From positions 62,001 through 126,000 of the forward strand of contig CAYYEP010000001.1 in the NCBI GenBank assembly GCA_964470995.1: DNA of 64,000 bases, read 5' to 3'. The stretch comes from UBA5738 sp964470995. GTDB taxonomy: Bacteria > Patescibacteriota > Minisyncoccia > Minisyncoccales > UBA5738. This document shows positions 46,138 to 54,806 of the stretch, one piece after another (within the stretch, counting starts at the first letter, position 1; each line of letters begins with the position of its first letter). The notes under the pieces were generated by a model. The model saw only the letters and a list, made by a program, of their open reading frames with translations. It had not been told where the DNA came from and did not search any database. Both the position numbers and the translations under genes were made by a program.

Positions 46138-49100
46138 TTAACACTTTTTAATGCCTACCCAAAGCGGTTGATTATCCACATTCACTGATTTTTCGGCCGC
46201 AAGCTTGGCCGGTTTTTCAAACCTTACCCCGGCGGCTTTGGTTTCGCGCGCGATCAAGCTCTGGTTTTTTTGGACGGCGGCGAATAAATCTCCTTCGGTT
46301 TTGATGAAAGCAATAATCTTGTCGGCCGGAGTGAATTTAGCTTTTTTGCGCAGTTCCTGGATATTGCGCATCACTTCGCGCACATTTCCCTCTTCGCGCA
46401 GTTCGGGAGTAATGTTCCAATCGAGCTCCATAGGAACAGCCAGAGCGGAGTCGAACTCCACGGCTTTAACATTAATCTCTTCAGCCAGAAGATCCCGGAG
46501 ATCATTACCAAATGGTTTTACCTTGCCGCCAACAATCAGCTTTGCCAACGGCTGGCGAATCTTGACCGCATGCTGGGCGCGCTGGGCAAGCGCCAGGGTA
46601 ACCAGTTCGCGCACTTTGGCCATTTGCTCATTCAGGGCGGCATCGTTTTTTTGGGCTTTTACCGCCGGCCAGCTTTCCAGATGCACCGACTTGGCCTTGG
46701 CGTAACCATTGCCTGACACTCCCTGATAAACCTCTTCGGCAATAAACGGCGCGAAGGGCGCAATAATACGGGCCAAGTTTTCCAGAACGTAAGCATAAAC
46801 TTTGGCGGCGGCAACCAGTTCGGCGCGGTTTTGCGGCTGTTGCAGCCGGCGGCGCATCCGGCGCACATACCATAACGAAAGGTCGTTAATCGTAAACGAT
46901 TCGATACCGCGCGCGGCCGCGACAATATCGTATTTATCCAGAAGAACCGAGGTGTCGGCGACTATCCGGGACAAACGCGCCACGATCCAGCGATCCAGAA
47001 TATTAACGGGCGCGATGGTTGAAGGAGCCTTTACTCCGGGAGCATAAGTATTCAGAAAAACGTAACAATTCCAGAATGTAAGCAGAAATTTTTTGAGCGC
47101 GCCATCCAAATCGGACTCTTTGTAGAGCTTTGGGTCGCCCGGCTCGTTGACGGTGTAAAAATACCACCGCACGGCATCAGCGCCGTACTTTTGCACCATA
47201 TCCCAGGGATTAATGACATTGCCTTTGGATTTGGACATTTTATCCCCTTTCTCGTCCAAAACATGGCCAAGGGAAACAACATTTTTATAAGACGCTTTAA
47301 ACCCAAGTACCGTCGCGACCGACAGCAAAGTATAGAACCACCCGCGCGTCTGGTCGATGGCTTCGGAAATAAAATCCGCGGGATAAAGTTTGGGAGGCAC
47401 TAATTTGGACGGTGTTTTCCCCGACGGGCCGACTGCGCCGGAGGCGACGCCGTGCCAAGGCCAATGCTGCTGGGCAAAAGGCATCGAACCGGAGTCCAAC
47501 CAGCAGTCGCAAACCTGGGGCACACGGTGCATCCGGCCGGCACACTTGGGGCAGACCGGCGTTACGCCATCAATGAACGGACGGTGCAAATCGAGTTCCA
47601 TATTATCATTGAACGGCAATTGTTTGAATTCAACCGGACGACATTCAGCAGTGGCAATCCTTTTTATTTTTCCGGAATAACGCTGTTCGATGATATCTTT
47701 CAAATCCATACCTTTAAGCGTCCATTCCAGCATGGTCAGGGGCATTTCGTGGGAAATGATAACGATATTTTTGCCGGCGTATTTTTGGTCGATTTCGGAT
47801 AAAAAATCATAGACGCGGCGGCGCAAACCGATAAGGCTCTCGCCTCTTTTGGGTTTGGCCGAAAAGCGATTTGCTTTGGTGCCAATATAATCCCAATAAA
47901 CTTTAGGATCTTTGCCGTTGAGTTCGCCGACATTGACTTCGCGCAGGCGTTTGTCGTAAACAACTTTGGCGCCAGTGGCTTCGGAAATGATTTGCGCGGT
48001 TTCTTTCGTTCGCAAAATATCGGAGGCGATTATCAGATCTATTTTCGCCGATTTGGCCAGTTTTTTGGCGTTAAGCGCGATCTTTTTTTTGCCTTTTTCG
48101 GTGAGCGGCAAAGGCGCGGGTTCGGGCCAACAGCTGGCGATCTTTTTTATTTGCCGAAGCGACTCGCCGTGGCGGAAAATAAAATATTTGTTGGCTGAAT
48201 AGCGGCGCGACAACATCTCGGAAACCGAACCGATAAGATCGGTATGGCCGCAGCTGCATTTCCAGATTGGAAGAGGCGTTCCCCAGTAACGGTCGCGAGA
48301 TACGGCCCAGTCTTTCACCTCTCGCAGCCATTCGCCGAAGCGGCCTTCTTTCAGATAAGCAGGATACCAGTTGATGGTCTGGTTATTTTTAATCAATTGC
48401 GCGCGCAATTCAGTCATTTTAATGAACCAACTCAAGCGGGCGTAATACAGCAACGGAGTCTTACAACGCCAACAGAACGGATAGTCGTGCTCATAAGGAA
48501 CGGCGGCGAACAGCAACCCCCTATCTTTGAGATCATCAATAATCGACGGATCGGCATCCTTAACGAATACGCCCGCCCATTTGGCGACATCCAAAGAGAA
48601 AGTGCCGTCTTCGCCGACGTTTAAGATTATTGGAAATTCCGGCTGGCCGGAAGCTTTAAGCTTTTTGTTTTCTTTTTTAACCGCTTCCATATCTTCGGCA
48701 CCGAACGCCGGCGCGATATGCACGATACCGGTGCCGTCTTCGGTGGATACAAAATCCGCCCCGATGACCCGGTAAATGGTTTTTTCGGATTCCAGGCTTG
48801 CCGGGAATACCGCTTGGTAACGCAAACCGATAAGATCGGTCCCATTCATTTCGCCAACAATCTCATAGCCATCGCCCAAAACTTCCAGACGGCTTTTTGC
48901 CAAAATAAAAATTTCCGGACTGTCTTTGGGCTTGGCTTTAACATAGTCGATCGCGGGATTGACCGCCGCGGCCACATTGGCCGGCAAAGTCCAAGGAGTA
49001 GTTGTCCAGACAAGCAATGAACTGTTCTCGAACTCCGGATTCAACACCGCAAACTTCACGTAAACGGAGGGGTCTTTCACTTTTTTGTAACCCTGCGCGA

Positions 49101-49665
49101 CTTCGTGGCTCGAAAGGGCCGTGCCGCAGCGCGAACAATAAGGAATGACTTTATAATCCTGAAATAAAAGTTTTTTGTCCCAGGCGGTTTTTAAAATGTG
49201 CCACACCGATTCCATATATTTGGGATCGTAGGTAATGTAGGCATTCTCGAAATCAAGCCAGTAACCGATGCGTTCGGTTAGGTTCTGCCATTCGCCAATC
49301 TGCTCAAAGACGGAATCTTTGCATTCCTTATTAAATTGCTTGATCCCGTATGTTTCGATCTCTTTTTTATTATGAAGCCCCAATTTTTTTTCGATCTGCA
49401 ATTCCACGGGCAAGCCATGAGTATCCCATCCGGCGCGGCGCTGGACGCGAAAGCCGCGCATGGTCTTGTAACGGCAAACCATATCTTTGAAAACGCGGGT
49501 TTCGACATGATGGATACCCGGTCTGGCGTTGGCCGTGGGCGGACCTTCGTAGAATACGAACTCCTTGGCACCCTTCTTGCGGCCGCTGACGGATTTTTCG
49601 AAGACCGAATGTTTTTTCCAGAATTCGATTGTCTTTTGCTCCTTCTCGTTAAAATTTAATTCCAT
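46138..49665 (-). CDS. ileS: Isoleucyl-tRNA synthetase with an inserted histidine-phosphatase domain
   Basis: About 1175 residues from ATG 49665 (MELNFNEKEQKTIEFWKKHS); 32 residues upstream are open but look non-coding. Class I HIGH variant GPPTANARPGIHHVETRVF, CP1 editing region LLVWTTTPWTLPANVAA, DRYWGTPLPIWKCSCGHTDLIG, then an insertion of ~190 residues (about 490-685): YFIFRHGESLRQIKK (Arg498, His499, Glu501), LIIASDILRTKETAQIISEA, REVNVGELNGK, NIVIISHEMPLTMLEW (His639). Synthetase resumes MELDLHRPFIDGVTPVCPKCAGRM, DCWLDSGSMPF, GHVLDEKGDKMSKSKGNVI, anticodon-binding helices. Without the insert it is ~980 residues, normal for IleRS. Confidence 0.93.
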   Translation of the reverse strand: MELNFNEKEQKTIEFWKKHSVFEKSVSGRKKGAKEFVFYEGPPTANARPGIHHVETRVFKDMVCRYKTMRGFRVQRRAGWDTHGLPVELQIEKKLGLHNKKEIETYGIKQFNKECKDSVFEQIGEWQNLTERIGYWLDFENAYITYDPKYMESVWHILKTAWDKKLLFQDYKVIPYCSRCGTALSSHEVAQGYKKVKDPSVYVKFAVLNPEFENSSLLVWTTTPWTLPANVAAAVNPAIDYVKAKPKDSPEIFILAKSRLEVLGDGYEIVGEMNGTDLIGLRYQAVFPASLESEKTIYRVIGADFVSTEDGTGIVHIAPAFGAEDMEAVKKENKKLKASGQPEFPIILNVGEDGTFSLDVAKWAGVFVKDADPSIIDDLKDRGLLFAAVPYEHDYPFCWRCKTPLLYYARLSWFIKMTELRAQLIKNNQTINWYPAYLKEGRFGEWLREVKDWAVSRDRYWGTPLPIWKCSCGHTDLIGSVSEMLSRRYSANKYFIFRHGESLRQIKKIASCWPEPAPLPLTEKGKKKIALNAKKLAKSAKIDLIIASDILRTKETAQIISEATGAKVVYDKRLREVNVGELNGKDPKVYWDYIGTKANRFSAKPKRGESLIGLRRRVYDFLSEIDQKYAGKNIVIISHEMPLTMLEWTLKGMDLKDIIEQRYSGKIKRIATAECRPVEFKQLPFNDNMELDLHRPFIDGVTPVCPKCAGRMHRVPQVCDCWLDSGSMPFAQQHWPWHGVASGAVGPSGKTPSKLVPPKLYPADFISEAIDQTRGWFYTLLSVATVLGFKASYKNVVSLGHVLDEKGDKMSKSKGNVINPWDMVQKYGADAVRWYFYTVNEPGDPKLYKESDLDGALKKFLLTFWNCYVFLNTYAPGVKAPSTIAPVNILDRWIVARLSRIVADTSVLLDKYDIVAAARGIESFTINDLSLWYVRRMRRRLQQPQNRAELVAAAKVYAYVLENLARIIAPFAPFIAEEVYQGVSGNGYAKAKSVHLESWPAVKAQKNDAALNEQMAKVRELVTLALAQRAQHAVKIRQPLAKLIVGGKVKPFGNDLRDLLAEEINVKAVEFDSALAVPMELDWNITPELREEGNVREVMRNIQELRKKAKFTPADKIIAFIKTEGDLFAAVQKNQSLIARETKAAGVRFEKPAKLAAEKSVNVDNQPLWVGIKKC
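47600..48190 (-). other. Histidine phosphatase (phosphoglycerate-mutase-like) domain inside ileS
   Basis: Encodes about residues 490-688 of the synthetase. All superfamily landmarks are present: RHGE with catalytic His499, LTEKGKKKIALNAKKLA, SDILRTKETAQI (phosphate-binding Arg), GELNGKDPKVYWDY, GESLIGLRRRVYDFL (Glu) and the second catalytic His639 in ISHEMP. The domain is therefore predicted active, with unknown substrate. In ordinary IleRS this position is a short loop before the DLHRPxID segment. Confidence 0.9.
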
Positions 49666-49758
49666 AAATGTATTGTATGGTTTATCAATCCAAATGTAGC
49701 AAATTTTACCAATATTTAAAGGGAGAGCGCCATAAAACAAAATCGGGCATCTATTTAG

Positions 49759-49786
49759 CAAAAAACGGACTCCTCACGGGATCCGC
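49759..49786 (-). terminator. Terminator between the PQ-rich small gene and ileS
   Basis: CGGATCCC GTGA GGAGTCCG hairpin (one bulged base) followed on the minus strand by TTTTTT, about 95 nt upstream of the ileS ATG. Confidence 0.65.
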
Positions 49787-49924
49787 TTTCTGGTTGCTTA
49801 CCCCCATTCTCAATCCGCGGCGGTGGCACCCATTCCGGACCGCGAAAAATCAAGATAAATAATAGGGTTATGCATATTTATAATTTGGAGCAAGTCTCGC
49901 ACGACCTGTTCCGCCCACATAGCT

Positions 49925-50068
49925 TTATGTCGCTGGAGTTTCGGTGGCTGCCGGAGCGGCCGGGATCTCTTGCGGAACTACTGCCGGTTCCTGGGGTTGG
50001 GGTTGAGCCTGAGGTTCGGTTTGAGGTTGAACCTGGGGTTCGATTCCTGTCGCGTTGTCTCCTTCCAT
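49925..50068 (-). CDS. Small proline/glutamine-rich protein (47 aa)
   Basis: ATG at 50068 gives MEGDNATGIEPQVQPQTEPQ then AQPQPQEPAVVPQEIPAAPA and ATETPAT, stop TAA. It is built of PQ, PQEP and PAA repeats without hydrophobic or structured parts. It has no clear Shine-Dalgarno upstream but lies alone between two terminators, and the PQ pattern is not the reading of any overlapping gene. It could be a linker-like secreted or surface fragment; function unknown. Confidence 0.4.
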   Translation of the reverse strand: MEGDNATGIEPQVQPQTEPQAQPQPQEPAVVPQEIPAAPAATETPAT

Positions 50069-50227
50069 ATATATTTTTAACAAAAATCCAAATTTCGCGA
50101 CAAAAATGGGTGGTTTTGGCGTAAAAATTTTAATTTTTGCTGATTAACCCGGCGAAGGCAAGATGCGCCCATTGCACAAGCTTAATTTCATAATAGTTTT
50201 CGATTTTAACAATTGTCAAATTTTAAA

Positions 50228-50253
50228 AAAATACCCGGTCAAAAGCCGGGCAG
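50228..50253 (-). terminator. Terminator of argS
   Basis: CCCGG CTTTTGA CCGGG hairpin followed by TATTTTTTT on the minus strand, 20 nt after the argS stop. Confidence 0.8.
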
Positions 50254-50271
50254 TGAAAACGATATTCTAGT

Positions 50272-51885
50272 TTACATTTTTTCGGGAGCAGAAATCCCCA
50301 GAAGCGCCAATGAATTTGCCAAGACAGCCTTGGTTGAATATGCCAGAGCCAGCCGGGCGCGGGTCAGTTTGGCGTCTGTACCAATAACCTGGCATTCGCC
50401 GTAGAATTTATGAAAGCTGGCCGCAAGTTCGGTGGCGTACAGGCAAACTCTTTGCACCTGATAATCGCGGGCGGTATCCTGGACAATTTCGGGCAGGCGC
50501 AACAAATCTTTTATTAGCGCGGTTTCGGCCGGGTGCTGTAAAAGCTTGAAATCCGCGGTTAGGGCAGTAATTTTTTTGGCTTTTGCTTTTCTTAATATAC
50601 TGGCGATGCGCGCGTGGGCGTATTGCACATAAAAAACCGGCGAATCACTGGAACGCTGTTTGGCAAGATTCACATCGAATTCCATCTGCGATTGCAAAGA
50701 ATTTTGCAGATAGAAAAATCGGGCGGCATCTACGCCAACCTCATCAATAAGCCAATTGAGCGAAATGATGTTCCCTTCCCTCTTGGAGATTTTGCCGCCC
50801 TTAATGGTCACGATCTGACAGATCAACACTTCGAATTCGCCCTTATAACCCAAAATATCCATCACGGCTTTCATGCGCGGCACATGGCCTTGGTGGTCGG
50901 CGCCCCAAATGTCGATGATAAATTTAAAACCGCGCTTCATTTTATCGAGATGATACGCAATATCCGACAGGAAATAGGTGGGGCTGCCGTTGGCGCGCAA
51001 TAGCACTTCGTCTTTCTGACCATATTTAGACATATCCAGCCAATAAGCGTCGTCTTTGGCAACAACCAGCCCTTTCTTTTTGAGAATATCATAGGTTTTC
51101 ATTACCAGACGATCCCTATATAAGATCTCTTCAGACATCCATCTATCGAACTTTATTTTTAAATCCTTTTCCACGAATTTCTTCAGATCCTTGACAACCT
51201 GGCCGGCTAAAAAATATCCCGCGTCGGTTTCGGAATGGATTAGGGAAAGCTTGGCCTGAAGCGAGGCAATCTTATCCTTCAGATAAGGAGAAAGATAGGC
51301 AACCCCATTGCCCAGGGCGGTAGCGCCCAGAGCTTGGATCTGCTTGGAAACCTTGGCGTCGTTGATGTAATATTCGCGATCAACTTTGTAACCGGCGGCC
51401 GACAAAACATTGCTTAACGCGTCGCCGTAGAACGCGCTACGACCGTTGCCTACGTGCAACTGACCCGAAGGGTTGGCGGAAATGAATTCAATCTGGGTTT
51501 TTTTGCCCCTTCCGGCGTTCACGCGGCCGTATTTGGCGCCGGCGCGAATAATCGCCGCCGCCTCCGAAGCCAGATATCCGGGCGACAAAACGAAGTTGAT
51601 AAAACCGGGAGCGGCAGTATTAACGGCGGAAAAATGTTTGGCGAAATTTTTGTCTTTTTTGATCTCTTCGGCGATGGCTACGGCAATTTCCATTGGATTC
51701 CTTTTGAGGGTACGCGCCAGCCGCATCGCAACATTGGAAGAATAATCTCCGTGGATCCGATCCTTACAGGGACTGGCCGACTTACATTCCCCCGCCAAGC
51801 TTCCGTCGCTAATAATAAAAATTCCGGTATTGGCCAGCCGTTTCAAAGCCTTAAGGGTTATATCATTAACAATTTGGCGTACCAT
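50272..51885 (-). CDS. argS: Arginyl-tRNA synthetase
   Basis: 537 residues, complete. N-terminal Add1 domain with DRIHGDYSSNVAMRLA; QIEFISANPSGQLHVGNGRSAFYGDALSNVL contains the HIGH-equivalent HVGN (His144); INDAKVSKQIQALG; KDDAYWLDMSKYGQKDEVLLRANGSPTYFLSDIAYHLDKMKRGFKFIIDIWGADHQGHVPRMKAVMDILG. KMSKS equivalent is KISKREGN. The C-terminal DALR helical domain (ARIASILRKAKAK ... YATELAASFHKFYGECQVIG) binds the anticodon. It charges tRNA-Arg in the cytoplasm. Confidence 0.95.
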   Translation of the reverse strand: MVRQIVNDITLKALKRLANTGIFIISDGSLAGECKSASPCKDRIHGDYSSNVAMRLARTLKRNPMEIAVAIAEEIKKDKNFAKHFSAVNTAAPGFINFVLSPGYLASEAAAIIRAGAKYGRVNAGRGKKTQIEFISANPSGQLHVGNGRSAFYGDALSNVLSAAGYKVDREYYINDAKVSKQIQALGATALGNGVAYLSPYLKDKIASLQAKLSLIHSETDAGYFLAGQVVKDLKKFVEKDLKIKFDRWMSEEILYRDRLVMKTYDILKKKGLVVAKDDAYWLDMSKYGQKDEVLLRANGSPTYFLSDIAYHLDKMKRGFKFIIDIWGADHQGHVPRMKAVMDILGYKGEFEVLICQIVTIKGGKISKREGNIISLNWLIDEVGVDAARFFYLQNSLQSQMEFDVNLAKQRSSDSPVFYVQYAHARIASILRKAKAKKITALTADFKLLQHPAETALIKDLLRLPEIVQDTARDYQVQRVCLYATELAASFHKFYGECQVIGTDAKLTRARLALAYSTKAVLANSLALLGISAPEKM

Positions 51886-52074
51886 TGATTTTGATTAAAA
51901 TATCATGAAAAAACGGGCTATGCTCCGCGATTACAGCTTAGCTTAAATGAGCTAAAAATAAAAATTTTTGTTGCTGCCATCTTCATATATTTTAAATTTA
52001 TTAACATAATTTATTTTTTTGTCAAGACTAACTTAAACAAGGGTTTTGGGCTAGAATGAAGCAGAATCAAGCTT

Positions 52075-52539
52075 ATGAAGGTATTCGCCGAAAACAGAAA
52101 AGCGAGTTACAACTACGAGATCATCGAAAGATTCGAGGCCGGAGTGATGTTAAACGGCCAGGAAGCCAAATCGATCAAAACCCGGGGATTATCCCTGACA
52201 GGCTCCTATGTAATCGTCAAACCGGACGGGGTTTTTTGGTTTGGCGCCAAAATCCACCCCTATCAGCCGGCCAACGCGGGCGCGGATTACCACGAAGAAC
52301 GGGACCGCAAGCTTTTATTGCATAAATCCGAGATTCAGCGTTTAGCCGGAATCGCTTCCCAAAAAGGCTTGACTTTTGTGCCTCTTCGGTTATATACTAA
52401 AGAGCATTATGAAGGCTCCGGCAAAGTGAAGCTGGAGTTTGGAGTTTGCCGTGGCAAAAAAAAATTCGACAAGCGCGAATCAATCAAGAAACGCGACATT
52501 GACCGCGAAATTAAACGGGCGTACGGGAAATACGTTTAA
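52075..52539 (+). CDS. smpB: tmRNA-binding protein SmpB
   Basis: 154 residues. NRKASYNYEIIERFEAGVMLNGQEAKSIKTRGLSLTGSYVIVKPDGVFWFGAKIHPYQPANAGADYHEERDRKLLLHKSEIQRLAGIASQKGLTFVPLRLYTK... is SmpB throughout: the beta-barrel binds the tRNA-like part of tmRNA, and the basic C-terminal helix KFDKRESIKKRDIDREIKRAYGKYV mimics the mRNA/anticodon path in the ribosome. It acts in trans-translation with ssrA, which starts 99 bp downstream on the same strand. An upstream ATG (52056) belongs to another frame. Confidence 0.95.
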   Translation: MKVFAENRKASYNYEIIERFEAGVMLNGQEAKSIKTRGLSLTGSYVIVKPDGVFWFGAKIHPYQPANAGADYHEERDRKLLLHKSEIQRLAGIASQKGLTFVPLRLYTKEHYEGSGKVKLEFGVCRGKKKFDKRESIKKRDIDREIKRAYGKYV

Positions 52540-52638
52540 TTTCGAGTGATTTATGAATCGCAATTTAAGGTTTATGAATAAATTTAAATTCGTATTTATT
52601 CATAAATCATGAATTGTAAATCATGATTCGTTGTTTTT

Positions 52639-53001
52639 GGGGATGTAAGGCTTCGATGGTTTATCGGCCAACCGGCCGCAAGCCAAGTTGCTAAATCTTG
52701 TAAAAATTAGCGAAAATCAAAAGTGCCAAATCGAATACATTCGCTTTTAGCGCTCCGGAATTAGTTTACGCCTAGTAGACTGCCGGTGTCCGGCAGACGG
52801 ATTCTCCATTAAATTTGCCGGGCATAACCTTTTGGAGATAGATGGTTCTCCCCTGCCCCAGGGAATCATTGAAAACAAAACGGGCAAAGGACTTGGAGTT
52901 TTTGTCGGATTTCTTATTCCAGGCCCCAAACAAACCCGACTAAGCTTGTAGAAACCGCTTGACTGGTTTCCCAGATACGGGTTCAAGTCCCGCCGTCTCC
53001 A
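52639..53001 (+). ncRNA. ssrA: tmRNA (ssrA)
   Basis: 5' GGGGATGTAAGGCTTCGATGG is the classic tmRNA start; the 3' tRNA-like part has T-arm GGG TTCAAGT CCC and acceptor CGTCTCC pairing with GGGGATG, discriminator A. CCA is not encoded. The predicted tag ORF runs from GCG at 52710 to TAG at 52773-52775 followed by a second TAG, 21 residues beginning AKIKSAKSNTF and ending SAPELVYA. The resume codon is an inference. It rescues stalled ribosomes with SmpB. Confidence 0.93.
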
Positions 53002-53033
53002 CATAATTTTGCAAATCAAAATTCCATTTAATA

Positions 53034-53050
53034 ACTGATAGTTTATCAGT
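53034..53050 (+). promoter_or_regulatory. Hairpin just upstream of infC
   Basis: ACTGATA GTT TATCAGT, perfect 7-bp stem, ending 10 nt before AAAGGAG. Confidence 0.4.
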
Positions 53051-53065
53051 CAAATAGAAAAAGGA

Positions 53066-53569
53066 GTGTTTAAAAAACCATTAATCAATAATCAAATACG
53101 GGCATCGCAGGTAAGATTGATCGATGAGGCCGACCACCAAATAGGCGTTATTTCGTTGAAGGAAGCGTTGGAAATGGCTTGGGCAAAGCATCTCGACCTG
53201 GTGCAGGTAACCGATAAGGTAAGCCCGCCGGTAGCAAGGATAACGGATTACGGCAAATATCTTTATTCCCTGCAAAAGAAAGACAAGGGAAAACGAACCA
53301 GCGAGGTGAAAAGCATCCGCCTAACCTATAATATTTCCCCGCATGATATGGAAACGCGCGCCGGCCAGGCAAAGAAATTCCTCGAGAAGGGCGACAAGGT
53401 TAAAATCGATTTAAGATTGAGAGGCCGAGAAAAAGCATTCGCCAATCTTTCAAAAGAAAAAGTGGGCCAATTCTTGGAAATTTTGGGCAAATCCATGCCC
53501 TACAAAATTGACCAAGAGATAAAGAGGGAGATGGGCGGATTCAACATGATCATCTCCAAGGGGCAATAA
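53066..53569 (+). CDS. infC: Translation initiation factor IF-3
   Basis: 167 residues. KKPLINNQIRASQVRLIDEADHQIGVISLKEALEMAWAKHLDLVQVTDKVSPPVARITDYGKYLYSLQKKDK is the IF3 N-domain; KSIRLTYNISPHDMETRAGQAKKFLEKGDKVKIDLRLRGREKAFANLSKEKVGQFLEIL is the C-domain, with RLRGRE. The annotated start GTG (53066) overlaps AAAGGAG, so spacing is abnormal; in-frame ATA (53054) and ATC (53045) are candidate rare starts, as infC often starts with non-AUG codons. First gene of infC-rpmI-rplT. Confidence 0.92.
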   Translation: MFKKPLINNQIRASQVRLIDEADHQIGVISLKEALEMAWAKHLDLVQVTDKVSPPVARITDYGKYLYSLQKKDKGKRTSEVKSIRLTYNISPHDMETRAGQAKKFLEKGDKVKIDLRLRGREKAFANLSKEKVGQFLEILGKSMPYKIDQEIKREMGGFNMIISKGQ

Positions 53570-53614
53570 AATACAACCATAAAATCCAAACGGAATTTTA
53601 CAGTAACAAAGATT

Positions 53615-53800
53615 ATGAAAACAAGAAAATCGATAACCAAACGCTTCAAGATCACCAAGAACGGCAAGATCATGAGAAGAGCGACAGGCCAAAACCATCT
53701 GCGCTCGAAAAAATCCGGGAATACCGTGCGCGCCGGACGCAAATGGGTACCACTCAACGAATCGGAAGCCAAAAAGATAAGAAAACTGATCGTAAAGTAA
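53615..53800 (+). CDS. rpmI: 50S ribosomal protein L35
   Basis: 61 residues: MKTRKSITKRFKITKNGKIM, RRATGQNHLRSKKSGNTVRA and GRKWVPLNESEAKKIRKLIV, K. Standard L35 pattern (KTxKSxxKRFKxTxxGKxxRRxxxxxHxLxxKSxxxxRxLR..V). A structural component of the large subunit, 23S rRNA binding. It lies 45 bp after infC, as in the conserved bacterial operon. Confidence 0.95.
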   Translation: MKTRKSITKRFKITKNGKIMRRATGQNHLRSKKSGNTVRAGRKWVPLNESEAKKIRKLIVK

Positions 53801-53922
53801 AATTAAGCTGCTGAAATTTGTTGAAACTTGCTTCGCGAAATTATTAGAAATTTAACGCATTAATGCGGCTGCAACCAATTTCTATAAATTTCAACCAATT
53901 TCCATAAATTTCCAATATAACC

Positions 53923-54267
53923 ATGTCACGCGTAAAAAGAGGAACACTGCACCATAAAAGAAGAGCCAACATCATCGAGTACACCAAGGGCTTCCGCTGG
54001 GGGCGCAAATCGAAAGTGGCCGCGGCCAAGCAGGCGATGATGAAGGCGTTGAGCTATAACTACCGCGACCGCAAGAATAAAAAACGCGAATTCCGCTCCC
54101 TGTGGAACATCCACATCAACGCGGTCTGCCGCGCCAACGGAATGAACTACAGCCGGTTCATCGGCGCCCTCAAGAAGAATAACATCGCTATCGACCGCAA
54201 GATCCTATCACAATTCAGCGCCAAGAACCCGAAGATATTCGAAGCGATCATTGCGAAGGTAAAATAA
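53923..54267 (+). CDS. rplT: 50S ribosomal protein L20
   Basis: 114 residues. SRVKRGTLHHKRRANIIEYTKGFRWGRKSKVAAAKQAMMKALSYNYRDRKNKKREFRSLWNIHINAVCRANGMNYSRFIGALKKNNIAIDRKILSQFSAKNPKIFEAIIAKV is typical L20 (xxVKRGxxxxxRxkkixxxxKGxxGxrs..). It is an assembly-initiating 23S rRNA-binding protein. In many bacteria it also represses its own operon through the infC-rpmI leader. A terminator follows. Confidence 0.95.
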   Translation: MSRVKRGTLHHKRRANIIEYTKGFRWGRKSKVAAAKQAMMKALSYNYRDRKNKKREFRSLWNIHINAVCRANGMNYSRFIGALKKNNIAIDRKILSQFSAKNPKIFEAIIAKVK

Positions 54268-54280
54268 TTTTGAATTTTAA

Positions 54281-54304
54281 AAACACCCCCTCGGGGGTGT
54301 TTTG
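54281..54304 (+). terminator. Terminator of the infC operon
   Basis: AAACACCCCC TC GGGGGTGTTTT, 8-9 bp stem followed by TTTT, 14 bp after the rplT stop. Confidence 0.8.
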
Positions 54305-54321
54305 GTTATTATCGAAAAGAT

Positions 54322-54386
54322 GAATCTCCCCGGGACAAACGCTACGGGATCTTGGTTGAACCGCCTTCCGCTTTGCTCCAGGCGTC
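54322..54386. repeat. Dispersed repeat D3, internally deleted
   Basis: GAATCTCCCCGGGACAAACG through CTTGGTTGAACCGCC and TTCCGCTTTGCTCCAGGCGTC matches the first 65 bp of D1 and D2; it then jumps straight to AATAAAAAA, the element's tail. The middle ~110 bp are missing. Confidence 0.7.
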
Positions 54387-54414
54387 AATAAAAAAGCACA
54401 ACGTGTCCAGCGGT

Positions 54415-54735
54415 TTATTCCGGCTTCCGTTGCGCTTTAATGTTTTTGCGGCTCTTGCGGCTGGCCATATAATAATCCTTCCGTGTCCCGCGGGTGACGT
54501 ATTGTATCCACTTGATAATATGAACGTCATACTTCTCCGCCGATTTACATTTGCGCCAAGGTTCTTCGACGCAAATCACGTCCTCTCCCCCGCGGGTAAC
54601 TATAGCATTCAAATAAACCATCACACGGCCGTTTGCAAAGACACTGACCGCTTCGATCTGACCCAGTGCGGTAAGAAAACGATAATCATCAGGGGTTTCA
54701 ATCAAGTTCACTATTAAGCAAGCATCGTCTACCAA
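54415..54735 (-). CDS. Hypothetical protein
   Basis: 106 residues. MVDDACLIVNLIETPDDYRF begins an alpha/beta region (ALGQIEAVSVFANGRVMVYLNAIVTRGGEDVICVEEPWRKC), and the C-terminal third is basic (KSRKNIKAQRKPE). No family recognised. It lies between repeat D3 and the inosine triphosphatase gene, on the minus strand. Coding potential is moderate: composition is balanced, but the ribosome site is weak. Confidence 0.45.
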   Translation of the reverse strand: MVDDACLIVNLIETPDDYRFLTALGQIEAVSVFANGRVMVYLNAIVTRGGEDVICVEEPWRKCKSAEKYDVHIIKWIQYVTRGTRKDYYMASRKSRKNIKAQRKPE

Positions 54736-54806
54736 TCGTTCACCTCTTTTATCCCGCCAAAAAGGACTAACTAAAGATTAACACGATAAGAGGGCGCGAA
54801 CAAACC

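Noticed and set aside
49790..49862. T-box-like GGGTGCCACCGC upstream of ileS on the minus strand.
   Set aside because: The T-box bulge should read UGGN followed by ACC; here it is UGCC. No specifier loop is seen, and the terminator is better explained as the end of the small upstream gene.
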